DNA of 64,000 nucleotides from Spirillospora albida (GTDB lineage: Bacteria; Actinomycetota; Actinomycetes; Streptosporangiales; Streptosporangiaceae): NCBI RefSeq assembly GCF_000718255.1, contig NZ_JOFJ01000018.1, positions 62,001 to 126,000 on the forward strand, in the 5' to 3' direction. Of this stretch, positions 44,171-52,262 are shown one piece after another. How positions within the stretch are numbered: position 1 is the stretch's first letter; each line of letters opens with the position of its first letter. Under the pieces are notes generated by a model that was given only the letters and a program-made list of their open reading frames with translations, searched no databases and was not told where the DNA came from. A program made the translations under genes and the position numbers.

Positions 44171-45202
44171 ATGCGCCTCCGTCCCTCCAGCCGCCCCCTG
44201 CGCCGCCTCCTCGCCGTCCTGCTCGGCCTGGCCGTGCTCGCCGCCGCGGCATTCGCCTGGGTGATCCACCAGAACACCTACGACCTGCGGGAGGAGCGGG
44301 TCGTCATCACCGGCGGGCGGCAGCCCCTCAAGGGCGTCCTGGCCTGGCCGAAGCGCGGGGAGGGGCCGTACGGGCTCGTCGTGTTCGTGCACGGCGACGG
44401 CCCCTCCGACGCCACCCGCGAGGGCTTCTACCGGCCGATGTGGGAGGCGTTCGCCAAGGCCGGGTACGCCTCGCTGTCCTGGCACAAGCCCGGCGTCGCG
44501 GGCGCCCCCGGCGACTGGCTCGACCAGAGCATGGACGACCGCGCCGACGAGACCGCCGCCGCCATCGCCTGGGCGCGCAAGCGCCCCGGCATCGACCCGT
44601 CCCGGATCGGCCTGTGGGGCGCCAGCCAGGCCGGATGGGTCATGCCGAAGGTCGCCGCGCGGACCCCCGTCCGGTTCGTCATCGCCGTGTCACCCGCGAT
44701 CAACTGGCTGCGCCAGGGCCGCTACAACCTCCTCGCCGAACTGAAGGACGAGCAGGCGAGCCCCGGCAAGGTCCGGGCCGAGATCGCCCGCAGCGACAAG
44801 ACCCGCGAACTCCTCGACCGGAAGGCCGGCTTCGAGCAGTACAGGGCCGCGATGGGCGACGTCCGCGGGCTCACCCCGGCGCGCTGGCGGTTCATCTCGA
44901 AGAACTACACCTCCGACGCGTCCCGCGACCTCGCCGCGATGCGCGCGCCCGTCCTGCTGATCCTCGCCGGACGCGACCGCAACGTGGACGTCGCCGACAC
45001 CGAGGCCGGCTACCGGAGCGCGCTGCGCGCACCCGGGCGGCTCAAGGTCGAGCACTACCCGGACGCCACCCACGGGCTCGTCCGGGCGGACATCGAAGGA
45101 TCCTCGCCGAAGCTGTACCTGTACGCGATCGCGGCGCCCCGCGCGCTGTTCGCCCCCGGCTTCCTGGACGACCAGCGCCGCTACCTCGAAGGGGTGCGCT
45201 GA
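44171..45202 (+). CDS. Alpha/beta-hydrolase with N-terminal membrane anchor
   Basis: 343 residues. One N-terminal membrane helix (about 12-31, LLAVLLGLAVLAAAAFAWVI) is followed by a short linker and an alpha/beta-hydrolase domain. The oxyanion segment is VVFVHGDGPSD, the nucleophile Ser lies in LWGASQAGWVMP (GxSxxG-like), the acid in LILAGRDRNVD and the His in PDATHGLVR. It resembles dienelactone-hydrolase/esterase-like enzymes. It is divergent from the paaX-like repressor, so it is its probable target. The following dehydrogenase-like gene starts 1 nt after the stop. It probably hydrolyses an ester at the outer membrane face; the substrate is unknown. Confidence 0.85.
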   Translation: MRLRPSSRPLRRLLAVLLGLAVLAAAAFAWVIHQNTYDLREERVVITGGRQPLKGVLAWPKRGEGPYGLVVFVHGDGPSDATREGFYRPMWEAFAKAGYASLSWHKPGVAGAPGDWLDQSMDDRADETAAAIAWARKRPGIDPSRIGLWGASQAGWVMPKVAARTPVRFVIAVSPAINWLRQGRYNLLAELKDEQASPGKVRAEIARSDKTRELLDRKAGFEQYRAAMGDVRGLTPARWRFISKNYTSDASRDLAAMRAPVLLILAGRDRNVDVADTEAGYRSALRAPGRLKVEHYPDATHGLVRADIEGSSPKLYLYAIAAPRALFAPGFLDDQRRYLEGVR

Positions 45203-45203
45203 C

Positions 45204-46343
45204 ATGCGGGTCCTGGCCCTCGGCGGGGCCGGCGCGATGGGCGCGGCCGCCGTCCGCGCCGCCGCCCGCCTCCCCGGCGTCGCGATCACCGTCGGCGACC
45301 GCGACGTGGACGCCGCCCGGCGGCTCCGCCTCGGCACCCCCCGCCACGTGGACGTCTCGGACGAACGGTCCCTCCACGCCGCCCTGGAGGACGCGGACGT
45401 CGTCCTCAACACCGTCGGCCCCTACTACCGGTTCGGTCCCGCCGTCCTGCGCGCCGCCATCGCGACCCGCACCCACTACCTCGACATCTGCGACGACTGG
45501 GAACCCACGCTCGCCATGCTGGACCTCGACGCGGACGCCCGCGCCGCCGGGGTCTGCGCCGTCGTCGGGATGGGCGCGAGCCCCGGCGTCAGCAACCTGC
45601 TCGCGGTCCGCGCCGCCCGCGGCCTCGAGGCCGTCCACGACGTGCACACGGCGTGGCCGGTCGACGTCCCGCCCGGACCGGACGAGGACCTCCTCGGCCC
45701 GGACGGACGGCCCGGCGCCGCCGCCGTCCACTGGATGCAGCAGATCAGCGGCGAGATCGCCGTCGTCGAGGACGGCCGCCTCGTGCATCGCCCGCCGCTG
45801 CGCCCGGTCACCCTCGCGCTGCCCGGTGGGCGCACCGGCACCGCCTACACGGTCGGCCACCCCGAACCGGTCACCCTGGTCCGCGCCCTCCGCCCCACCG
45901 GCCGCGCCGCGAACCTGATGGTCGTCACCCCGGACACCCTCGCCTACCTGGACGTCCTGCGCCGCGATCTGGACGCGGGCCGCCTCACCCCCGAGTCCGC
46001 GGCGGCCGATCTGGCCCGCCCGACCCTGGCCCGGTTCGTCCGCTCCTGGCCGGCCGCCGCGACCCGGCGCGGCCCCGGTACCCTTCCGCCGTTCTTCGCC
46101 GCCGTGACCGGCCTCAGCCGGAACCGCCCCTGGACCGTCCTGGCCCACCTGCCCGCGATCGGCGACATGGCGGAGGCGACCGGCCTCCCCTTGGCCCTGG
46201 CCCTGGCTCAGTTCCTGGACGCCGTCCCCGAACCGGGCGTCCACGCGCCCGAGGCCGTCATCGACCCCGACCGCCTCCTGGCCGCCCTCCCCGTCCCCGT
46301 CACGGTCGAGAGCGACGGGACGTCCGGTGGAAGAGGGGGATGA
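45204..46343 (+). CDS. Saccharopine dehydrogenase-like NAD(P)-binding protein
   Basis: 379 residues. The N-terminal Rossmann motif is LALGGAGAMGAAAVRAAA (about 4-21). VLNTVGPYYRFGPAVLRAAI (about 68-87) and THYLDICDDWEP are characteristic of saccharopine dehydrogenase NADP-binding-domain proteins. CAVVGMGASPGVSNLLAVRA follows. The C-terminal part (about 140-340) is the substrate domain. The start codon lies 1 nt after the hydrolase stop, so the two are co-transcribed. The family includes carboxynorspermidine and other opine-like reductases, but the substrate cannot be told. The 3' end overlaps the convergent membrane-protein gene by 44 bp. Confidence 0.85.
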   Translation: MRVLALGGAGAMGAAAVRAAARLPGVAITVGDRDVDAARRLRLGTPRHVDVSDERSLHAALEDADVVLNTVGPYYRFGPAVLRAAIATRTHYLDICDDWEPTLAMLDLDADARAAGVCAVVGMGASPGVSNLLAVRAARGLEAVHDVHTAWPVDVPPGPDEDLLGPDGRPGAAAVHWMQQISGEIAVVEDGRLVHRPPLRPVTLALPGGRTGTAYTVGHPEPVTLVRALRPTGRAANLMVVTPDTLAYLDVLRRDLDAGRLTPESAAADLARPTLARFVRSWPAAATRRGPGTLPPFFAAVTGLSRNRPWTVLAHLPAIGDMAEATGLPLALALAQFLDAVPEPGVHAPEAVIDPDRLLAALPVPVTVESDGTSGGRGG

Positions 46344-46755
46344 GTGCGCCCGCCACGGCCAGGTGGGCGAGGCTGAGCACGATGATGGAGCCGGTGGATG
46401 CCTCGACCCCCGTCAGGGGGAGGTACGAGGCGAGCAGGAGGGCCAGGGCGACGCCCAGCCAGATGCGCCAGGCGTGCCGCGTGAGGCGCTCGAGGACCGC
46501 CAGGAACGCCCAGCCGGCGAGGCCGGAGCCGAGCGCGATGAACGCGAAGGCGGCGGCGCCCAGATCCAGCGGTTCCCGGTCGGGCTGCTCGACGACCAGG
46601 TCGTGACCGAGCAGCGGCTCGCCCACCACCCACACGGCGAGGGCGGCCGCCACGGCCGCGGCCACGCCGATGAGCCGCCCGCGCGTGCGCCCCGCACGCG
46701 GGCCGGTCCCCTCCGCCGCTTCGTTCCTCTGCGCCGTGCCGGTGTGCTGCGCCAT
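46300..46755 (-). CDS. Four-helix membrane protein (DUF6069-like)
   Basis: 151 residues. Four membrane helices are visible at about 29-48, 65-85, 94-112 and 118-138. The second region contains FAFIALGSGLAGWAFLAVLE and the third LLLASYLPLTGVEAS, the pattern of small DUF6069 proteins of actinobacteria. The function is unknown. It is divergent from a MarR-type regulator with an exceptionally long perfect inverted repeat in the shared promoter region, so the MarR protein very likely controls it. Membrane localisation and MarR control suggest a role in stress or drug response; this is inference. Confidence 0.75.
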   Translation of the reverse strand: MAQHTGTAQRNEAAEGTGPRAGRTRGRLIGVAAAVAAALAVWVVGEPLLGHDLVVEQPDREPLDLGAAAFAFIALGSGLAGWAFLAVLERLTRHAWRIWLGVALALLLASYLPLTGVEASTGSIIVLSLAHLAVAGALIPLFHRTSRRSRP

Positions 46756-46778
46756 GGGGGATTCCCTTCAGTAGGTTG

Positions 46779-46833
46779 ATTGTTCAGCTCCTTAAGTGTT
46801 GGACGCTAGCAGATACTTAAGGAGCTGAACAAT
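46779..46833. promoter_or_regulatory. 19-bp-arm inverted repeat between DUF6069-like and marR genes
   Basis: Perfect arms of 19 bp (46779-46797 and 46815-46833; the left arm begins ATTGTTCAGC and ends CTTAAGT) separated by 17 nt. Each arm contains CTTAAG and could bind one MarR dimer, so the locus would have two sites, one for each divergent promoter. The left arm is 24 bp from the membrane-protein start and the right arm 35 bp from the marR start. Confidence 0.75.
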
Positions 46834-46867
46834 ACAGGTGGTGAAATCAGGGCTCTATGCTGGTCGT

Positions 46868-47323
46868 ATGAGCGCCGATGCCGACCCGGTCGTGACCGAG
46901 CTGATCGAACTGATCTTCCAGGCCGGCGGGCGGCTGCGGGCGGAGTTCAACGCCGCCGCGGCGGAGCTGGACCTTCCTCCCGCCCAGGCCATGGTGCTGA
47001 CCGACCTCACCGGCCCCACGCCCATGCGGACGCTCGCCGACCGGCTGTCGTGCGAACCCTCGAACGTCACCGGCATCATCGACGGCCTGGAGCGCCGCGG
47101 CCTCGCCACCCGCCGCCCCGACCCGGCGGACCGGCGCGTCAAGCAGGTCGTCCTCACCGCGGAGGGCGAGCGCAGGCGCGACCACCTCCGCGCCCGCGGC
47201 CGCGCCCAGGCCGAAGCCTTCCTGGCCCTCACGCCGGCCGAGCGACTCCAGCTGCGCGACTTCCTGGCCCGCATCACCGGCGGCTCGGGCGGACGGCCGT
47301 CCTGCGGTCCCGCCACCCCCTGA
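46868..47323 (+). CDS. MarR-family transcriptional regulator
   Basis: 151 residues. The winged helix core (about 30-115) has PMRTLADRLSCEPSNVTGIIDGLE as recognition region and RRGLATRRPDPADRRVKQVVLT as wing. ATG 46868 lies exactly 6 nt after TATGCT (46856-46861), suggesting a leaderless mRNA; in-frame GTG codons at 46838 and 46841 lie at the edge of the operator and lack a ribosome-binding site. The long inverted repeat upstream indicates autoregulation and control of the divergent DUF6069-like gene. Confidence 0.9.
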   Translation: MSADADPVVTELIELIFQAGGRLRAEFNAAAAELDLPPAQAMVLTDLTGPTPMRTLADRLSCEPSNVTGIIDGLERRGLATRRPDPADRRVKQVVLTAEGERRRDHLRARGRAQAEAFLALTPAERLQLRDFLARITGGSGGRPSCGPATP

Positions 47324-47354
47324 CCGGCGTGGCCGGAGAATGGCCGGCGGTCAG
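47320..47354. terminator. Hairpin between marR and arsR-like genes
   Basis: CTGACC (47320-47325) pairs with GGTCAG (47349-47354), with additional GGC/GCC pairing inside and a C-run/G-run just outside. It spans the 27-bp gap of two convergent genes. It is imperfect, so this is only a moderate candidate. Confidence 0.4.
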
Positions 47355-47710
47355 GCGGGGGCGGGGGCCGGCAGAGTGAACAGGCCCGAAAGCCGGGTGA
47401 GCGCGGCGGGGATCGCGCGGTAGTACACCCAGGTCCCGCGGCGCTCACCCTCGATCAGCCCGGCCTGGCGCAGCACCTTCAGGTGGTGGGAGATGGTCGG
47501 GGCGGTCAGGTCGAAGGCGCCGGTCAGGTCGCACACGCACGCCTCGCCGCCCTCCGCCGCGGCGATCATGTTCAGCAGCCGCAGCCGGACCGGGTCCGCC
47601 AGCGACTTGAACACCTTGGCCAGCTCCGCGGCCTCATCGGCGTCCAGCGGCGGGCCGCTCAGCGGCGCGCAGCAGGCCGGGGCGGTGACATCCTCGATTC
47701 CCAGCGACAT
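47351..47710 (-). CDS. arsR: ArsR/SmtB-family arsenic-responsive repressor
   Basis: 119 residues. A winged helix-turn-helix (about 28-105) contains VFKSLADPVRLRLLNMI and the recognition helix TAPTISHHLKVLRQAGLIE. The metalloid ligands look like the CgArsR1 type of Corynebacterium: an N-terminal Cys pair (C13-C14 in PACCAPLSG) plus Cys in the helix-turn-helix region (C58 and C60 in EACVCDLTG). As(III) or Sb(III) binding would release it from DNA. ATG 47710 has AGAGG 7 nt upstream; ATG 47716 is too close to it. It is divergent from the arsO-like gene, its probable target. Confidence 0.92.
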   Translation of the reverse strand: MSLGIEDVTAPACCAPLSGPPLDADEAAELAKVFKSLADPVRLRLLNMIAAAEGGEACVCDLTGAFDLTAPTISHHLKVLRQAGLIEGERRGTWVYYRAIPAALTRLSGLFTLPAPAPA

Positions 47711-47801
47711 GGACATGCCTCTAATTTGACATCTATCTATGCAGGGTGCAAGCTGAGAGCTACTTAGATAAATTTCGAAATAAGCGTCGAAGGAGTGCGC
47801 C
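47711..47801. promoter_or_regulatory. Divergent arsR/arsO promoter-operator region
   Basis: This 91-bp gap is AT-rich compared with its surroundings. TTGACA (47726-47731) reads toward arsO. ATCTA (47731-47735) and TAGAT (47766-47770) form a widely spaced inverted pair. An AAATTTCGAAAT-like patch lies near the arsO start, and AAGGAG precedes GTG 47802. It is the expected binding region for ArsR; the exact operator is unresolved. Confidence 0.55.
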
Positions 47802-49343
47802 GTGAGCGACACCGCCCAGCCGCAGAACCCGACCGCGCCCCCTCAGGCCATCGCCGGGGGCGGCTGCTGCGGGGTCAGCGCCTGCTGCACCGACGCCGAG
47901 CAGGCCGTGGACCCCGGCTCCACCGTCGTGCAGGCCAAGACCGAGGCCGGCTGCGGCTGCCTGGACACCCCGCGCGACGACCGCGACGCGTTGCCGGTCG
48001 TGGTGATCGGTGCCGGGCCGGTCGGCCTTTCGGCCGCGGCGCACCTGGCCGAACGCGGCCTGGACTTCCTGGTCCTGGAGGCCGGTGACCGGGTCGGCGC
48101 CTCGATCCGCCAGTGGAGCCACGTCGCCCTGTTCAGCCCGTGGCGATACGGCATCGACCCCGCCGCCCGCCGCCTGCTGGACGCCGCCGGATGGGCCGCC
48201 CCCGACCCCGACGCGCTGCCGACCGGCGGCCGGCTCGTCGGCGACTACCTCGAGCCGCTGGCCGCGCTCGGCCCGATCGCGCCGCGGCTGCGCACCGGGA
48301 CGCGGGTCGAGGCGATCAGCCGCGCCGGATACGACCGCGTGCGCAGCGCCGGACGCGAGAACGCCCCCTTCGTCCTGCGCGTCCGCCACACCGACGGCAC
48401 CGCCGCGCAGATCCGGGCCCGCGCGGTCATCGACGCCTCCGGCTCCTGGGCGACACCCAACGTGCTCGGGGCCACCGGGCTGCCCGCCCTGGGCGAGGCC
48501 CAGGCCGCGCCCTGGATCAGCCACGCCCTGCCCGACGTGCTCGGCGCCGACCGCGACGACTTCGCCGGCGGGCACACCCTGGTCGCCGGCGCCGGCCACT
48601 CGGCCGCCACCACCCTCATCGCCCTGGCCGAGCTCGCCGAGACCGAACCCGGCACCCGCGTCACCTGGGCGATCCGCGGCGCGAGCGCCGCCCGCACCTA
48701 CGGCGGCGGCTCGGGCGACCAGCTGCCCGCCCGCGGCAGGCTCGGCACCCTCGTCCAGCACCTGGTCACCACCGGGAAGATCACCCTGCTCACCGGGTTC
48801 TTCACCGACGAACTGCGCCCCCTGGCCGCCACCCCCGACCTCGGCGGCGTCCAGGTCATCTCCCGCGACCCCTACGGCGCCGAGCAGACGGTGACCGCCG
48901 ACCGGATCGTCGCGGCCACCGGCTACCGCCCCGACCACTCCATCGCCGCCGAACTGCGCCTGCGACTGGACGCGATCCTGGGCACCACCCCCGCCCTGGC
49001 CCCGCTCATCGACCCCAACGAGCACTCCTGCGGCACCGTCCCCCCACACGGCGTCGACGAACTCGCCCACCCCGAAACCGGCTACTACGCCATCGGCGTC
49101 AAGTCCTACGGCCGCGCCCCCACCTTCCTGCTCGCCACCGGCTACGAGCAGGCCCGCTCGGTGGTCGCCGCCCTGGCCGGGGACTGGGACGCCGCACGCG
49201 CCGTCGAACTCGACCTGCCCGAAACCGGCGTCTGCTCGGCCGACAACGCCATCGGCCTCGGCACCGGCATCAGCGGCGGCCTGCTCGCCCGGCCCCTCGC
49301 CACCGCCAACGCGGGCGACCGCGGCGCAAGCTGCTGTGGCTGA
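47802..49343 (+). CDS. arsO: ArsO-like flavin-dependent monooxygenase with Cys-rich termini
   Basis: 513 residues. The FAD motif GAGPVGLSAAAHL lies at about 69-81 and the NADPH motif GAGHSAATTL at about 265. ATGYRP and the final GYEQARSV region are typical of flavin monooxygenases found in ars operons (ArsO). Unusually, Cys-rich elements occur at both ends: GGGCCGVSACC and AGCGC in the first 53 residues, and GASCCG as the last residues. These could bind As(III). ArsO is thought to oxidise or modify an arsenical, but its reaction is unsettled. AAGGAG precedes the GTG. It is followed by the arsN-like gene after 51 bp. Confidence 0.85.
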   Translation: MSDTAQPQNPTAPPQAIAGGGCCGVSACCTDAEQAVDPGSTVVQAKTEAGCGCLDTPRDDRDALPVVVIGAGPVGLSAAAHLAERGLDFLVLEAGDRVGASIRQWSHVALFSPWRYGIDPAARRLLDAAGWAAPDPDALPTGGRLVGDYLEPLAALGPIAPRLRTGTRVEAISRAGYDRVRSAGRENAPFVLRVRHTDGTAAQIRARAVIDASGSWATPNVLGATGLPALGEAQAAPWISHALPDVLGADRDDFAGGHTLVAGAGHSAATTLIALAELAETEPGTRVTWAIRGASAARTYGGGSGDQLPARGRLGTLVQHLVTTGKITLLTGFFTDELRPLAATPDLGGVQVISRDPYGAEQTVTADRIVAATGYRPDHSIAAELRLRLDAILGTTPALAPLIDPNEHSCGTVPPHGVDELAHPETGYYAIGVKSYGRAPTFLLATGYEQARSVVAALAGDWDAARAVELDLPETGVCSADNAIGLGTGISGGLLARPLATANAGDRGASCCG

Positions 49344-49394
49344 CCGCCGACCGACCCCGGCCGCCCCGGTCCGCCGCCACCACCCGGAGCAGTC

Positions 49395-49910
49395 ATGACC
49401 CCGCTCATCCGGCCCATGACCGACCAGGACGCCGACCAGGTCCTGGCCATCTACCAGGCCGGCCTCGACACCGGCCACGCCAGCTTCGAGACCGCCACCC
49501 CCACCTGGGACGCCTTCACCGCGAGCAGGCTCCCCGCCCACCGCCACGTCGCCGCCGCCCCCGGCGGCGAGATCCTCGGCTGGGTCGCGGCGAGCGCCGT
49601 CTCCGCCCGTCCCGTCTACGCAGGAGTCATCGAGCACTCCATCTACATCGCCCCCGCCGCCCAAGGCAGGGGCGTCGGCGCCGCGCTGCTGAAAGCGCTC
49701 ATCGCCTCCACCGAGGCCGCCGGGATCTGGACCATCCAATCCGGCGTCTTCCCCGAGAACACCGCCAGCCTCGCCCTCCACCACCGCGCCGGATTCCGCA
49801 CCATCGGAACCCGCGAACGCATCGGCCTCCACCACGGCAGGTGGCGCGATGTCATCCTCCTGGAACGCCGCAGCCGCACCACCGGGGTCCACACCACCCC
49901 CGGCCACTGA
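49395..49910 (+). CDS. arsN: ArsN-like GNAT acetyltransferase (arsinothricin/phosphinothricin type)
   Basis: 171 residues. TPLIRPMTDQDADQVLAIYQAGL and GHASFETATPTW are typical of the phosphinothricin acetyltransferase (Bar/Pat) group. YAGVIEHSIYIAPAAQGRGVG contains the acetyl-CoA site (QGRGVG), and LHHRAGFRTIGTRERIG, then GRWRDVILLER is the family C-terminus. In arsenic operons these enzymes (ArsN1) acetylate the amino group of arsinothricin, an organoarsenical antibiotic. Downstream of arsR/arsO, that role is favoured here, though phosphinothricin or methionine sulfoximine may also be substrates. GGAG lies 5 nt before the ATG. Confidence 0.85.
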   Translation: MTPLIRPMTDQDADQVLAIYQAGLDTGHASFETATPTWDAFTASRLPAHRHVAAAPGGEILGWVAASAVSARPVYAGVIEHSIYIAPAAQGRGVGAALLKALIASTEAAGIWTIQSGVFPENTASLALHHRAGFRTIGTRERIGLHHGRWRDVILLERRSRTTGVHTTPGH

Positions 49911-50034
49911 GGCGATCGCCGCTCCGGGCGCACGGGCTGTCCGCGTGGACGACGAACGGGGGCGCGTCGGGCGCGCGGCCGTGAGCGGCGACGGGGCCGG
50001 TACCCGGAGGCCCCGGACGTGTGCCGACTCCCCA

Positions 50035-50664
50035 TCAGAATCCGATGGTCTCGCGGAGCAGCAGGACGGTGCCGCGCCCGGGGGAGGGCTCCGCGTTGAG
50101 GATCAGAAGGCGGTTGGGGGCACTGGGCCTGCCGTAGGCGTTCATGGCGCGGTCGTTCTCCAGCGGGAGGCAGTGGTCCTCGACCCTGCGCAGCGCGGTC
50201 GGCAGGTCGGAGACCACCTTCTGCGCCCCGACGATCCAGATCGCGTGGGCGGCGGCGCCGGCGTAGCCGGGCAGCTGGCTTCCGCTGGCCGAGGCCGCCA
50301 CGAGGGAGCCGGTCTCGGTGACGGCGGCGACACTGCCCACGATGACATCGGGGGTGGACATCAGCCGCCAGATCTCGCGCATCCGGGTGGTGCGGTCCAT
50401 GGCCAGGCCGCGTGGCTTGACGGCGTCGTAGCGCCCGCTGGAGTTGATGTCCTCCTCGATGCCGGACAGGCGGAGGGTCTCGCTGGCCCCGGTGAACACG
50501 CTGGCCCCCTCGGGTATGAGCTGTTCGACGCGGGTACGCGCGGCGGCGGCGTCGTCGAGGATCTCCACGGTGAAGCCGTGTTCCGTCAACGCGGCGGCCG
50601 CCCGCTCCAGTCGCTGCGGGGATGCCGGGCCGGTGAAGGGTGATGCCGGCATTGCGGTGGTCAT
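50035..50664 (-). CDS. LUD (LutC/YkgG, DUF162) domain protein
   Basis: 209 residues forming a single LUD domain: GASVFTGASETLRLSGIEEDI (about 53-73), PDVIVGSVAAVTETGSLVAAS (typical T-E-T/S-G core) and IWIVGAQKVVSDLPTALRRV. LutC-type proteins take part in lactate oxidation with LutA and LutB, but those genes are absent here, so this is a stand-alone LUD protein. GGAGG precedes ATG 50664. It is divergent from an ECF41/SigJ-like sigma gene and may belong to its regulon. Confidence 0.85.
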   Translation of the reverse strand: MTTAMPASPFTGPASPQRLERAAAALTEHGFTVEILDDAAAARTRVEQLIPEGASVFTGASETLRLSGIEEDINSSGRYDAVKPRGLAMDRTTRMREIWRLMSTPDVIVGSVAAVTETGSLVAASASGSQLPGYAGAAAHAIWIVGAQKVVSDLPTALRRVEDHCLPLENDRAMNAYGRPSAPNRLLILNAEPSPGRGTVLLLRETIGF

Positions 50665-50751
50665 GATGCCTCCGAGTTCCTGTTCGCTGATGATGCGTCC
50701 ATCTCGGCAGTACGACGACACAGCCCTTCCGGATGTGAGGTGGCGTGCCGA

Positions 50752-50778
50752 CCTCACAGTTCGGCGTGCTGTCTCGTC
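50752..50778 (+). promoter_or_regulatory. ECF41-type autoregulatory promoter
   Basis: CCTCACA (50752-50758), a 16-nt spacer and CGTC (50775-50778) closely match the ECF41 consensus TGTCACA-N16-CGTC, with two differences in the -35. It lies directly upstream of the SigJ-like gene, as expected for self-activation. Confidence 0.6.
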
Positions 50779-50820
50779 TAACAGGTGAGGGCAGATGCGA
50801 CCAAGGGAGCCGCCGACACC

Positions 50821-51753
50821 ATGACCACCCGATCCGAGCCCGGGCAGCCCGATCCCGGCCTGAGCGCGATCATGAGCGAGCGGCGTCGGTTGCTCGATCT
50901 CGCCTACCGGCTGCTGGGCTCCACGGCTGAGGCCGAGGATGTCGTCCAGGAGACCTGCGCCCGCTGGTACGCCATGTCCGAGCGGCAGCAGGACGCCATC
51001 GAGTCCCCCGGCGCCTGGCTGACGAGGGTCGCCGGCCGCATCTGCCTGGACGTGCTCGGCTCGGCACGCGCGAGGCGGGAGCGGTATGTGGGCGAGTGGA
51101 TCCCCGAGCCGCTGCCCGAGTCCACGGAATGGAACGGCGGGCGGCCGGGCGGCGCGGCCGCCGACCCCGCAGACCGGATCACCCTGGACGAGTCGGTCAG
51201 CATGGCGTTCCTGGTCGTGCTCGAATCGATGACCCCGGCCGAGCGCGTCGCGTTCATCCTGCACGATGTCTTCTGCCACCCCTTCGCCGAAGTGGCCGAG
51301 ATCGTGGGCCGGACTCCGGAGGCATGCCGCCAGCTCGCCTCCTCGGCCCGCCGCCGCGTTCGCGATTCGCGGGGTCGCGCGCGTCCGACGACCCGGCAGG
51401 CCGCCATCGTCAGGGACTTCAAGCGGGCCTGGGAGGCCAAGGACATCGACGCCCTGATCGGCCTGCTCGACCCCGGCGCCACGGCGGTCGCCGACGGCGG
51501 CGGCCTCGCCGCCACCTTCCCGGCCCCCATCGAAGGCGGCGAGCAGATCGCGCGCGCCTGGGTCGAGCTCGCCGACCGGAGGTCCGCCGACATGACGGTC
51601 GTGGAGTGCAAGGTCAACGGCCGGCCCGGTCTGGTGGCCCAGCAGGACGGCGTCACCGTGACGGTGTTCGCGTTCGAGGTCGCGGGCGACCGGATCGAAC
51701 GCATCTGGGTCGTGCGCAACCCGCAGAAACTCCGTCGTTGGACGACGGGCTGA
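50821..51753 (+). CDS. sigJ: SigJ-like ECF41-group sigma factor with SnoaL-like C-terminal domain
   Basis: 310 residues. Region 2 (about 15-80; RRRLLDLAYRLLGSTAEAEDVVQETCARW) and region 4 (about 125-175; MTPAERVAFILHDVFCHPFAEVAEIVGRT, then PEACRQLASSARRRV) are followed by a SnoaL/NTF2-like C-terminal domain (about 195-310) containing DPGATAVADGGG. This fusion defines SigJ/ECF41 sigma factors, where the C-terminal domain tunes activity in place of an anti-sigma factor. An in-frame GTG at 50785 would add 12 residues. The usual COE partner gene is missing; a divergent LUD gene stands in its place. Confidence 0.9.
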   Translation: MTTRSEPGQPDPGLSAIMSERRRLLDLAYRLLGSTAEAEDVVQETCARWYAMSERQQDAIESPGAWLTRVAGRICLDVLGSARARRERYVGEWIPEPLPESTEWNGGRPGGAAADPADRITLDESVSMAFLVVLESMTPAERVAFILHDVFCHPFAEVAEIVGRTPEACRQLASSARRRVRDSRGRARPTTRQAAIVRDFKRAWEAKDIDALIGLLDPGATAVADGGGLAATFPAPIEGGEQIARAWVELADRRSADMTVVECKVNGRPGLVAQQDGVTVTVFAFEVAGDRIERIWVVRNPQKLRRWTTG

Positions 51754-51770
51754 TACGCGCCCTCGCAGCG

Positions 51771-51791
51771 ATAGTTCGCGGCCCGAACTAT
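51771..51791. promoter_or_regulatory. MarR operator 1 (autoregulatory)
   Basis: ATAGTTCG-N5-CGAACTAT, perfect 8-bp arms, 18 bp before the marR GTG and just upstream of a -10-like TAGTCT (51798-51803). The AGTTCG-N5-CGAACT core recurs twice before the LLM gene. Confidence 0.75.
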
Positions 51792-51809
51792 GGACGCTAG
51801 TCTGGCCGT

Positions 51810-52262
51810 GTGGATGAGCATGAGGACGGCCCCTTGGGGGTTGTGGCCGCTCTGGTGCGGTCGGCTTTTCTGGTGAACGCCGTGTACGCGGAATCGGCGC
51901 GGGAGCACGGGCTGACCTCGCAGCAGGGGCAGTTGCTGTGCGTCCTGATGGGGCGTCCGTACGGGATGGGCGAGCTGGGCGCGACGCTGGGGCTGGCCAA
52001 GTCGAGCCTCACCGGGCTGGTGGACCGGACCGAGCGCAACGGCCTGATCGGGCGTGAGCCGGACCCGCGGGACACCCGGGCCGTGCGGGTCTCGCTGACC
52101 GGCGAGGGGGCCCGTCTGGCGGAGGGGTTCTACGCCGAGACGTGCCGGCGGATCGGGGAGCTGCCGTCCGGGCTGGGGGCCGACGAGCGGGCCGCGCTCG
52201 CCCGTCTGCTGGGACGCGTCGTCCTGGACAACGAGGTCCCCGTGGTCTTTCCGGAAGGTTGA
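51810..52262 (+). CDS. MarR-family transcriptional regulator
   Basis: 150 residues. The winged helix region (about 35-110) has GELGATLGLAKSSLTGLVDRTERNG as recognition region, and REPDPRDTRAVRVSLTGEG forms the wing. GTG 51810 lies exactly 6 nt after TAGTCT, suggesting leaderless translation. One palindrome lies upstream and two of the same architecture lie downstream, between this gene and the LLM oxidoreductase gene. It therefore very likely represses both itself and the oxidoreductase, in response to a compound the enzyme handles. Confidence 0.92.
   Translation: MDEHEDGPLGVVAALVRSAFLVNAVYAESAREHGLTSQQGQLLCVLMGRPYGMGELGATLGLAKSSLTGLVDRTERNGLIGREPDPRDTRAVRVSLTGEGARLAEGFYAETCRRIGELPSGLGADERAALARLLGRVVLDNEVPVVFPEG

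Noticed and set aside
50035..50664. Lactate-utilisation (lutABC) operon
   Set aside because: Only a single LUD protein is present, without LutA- or LutB-like iron-sulfur proteins.
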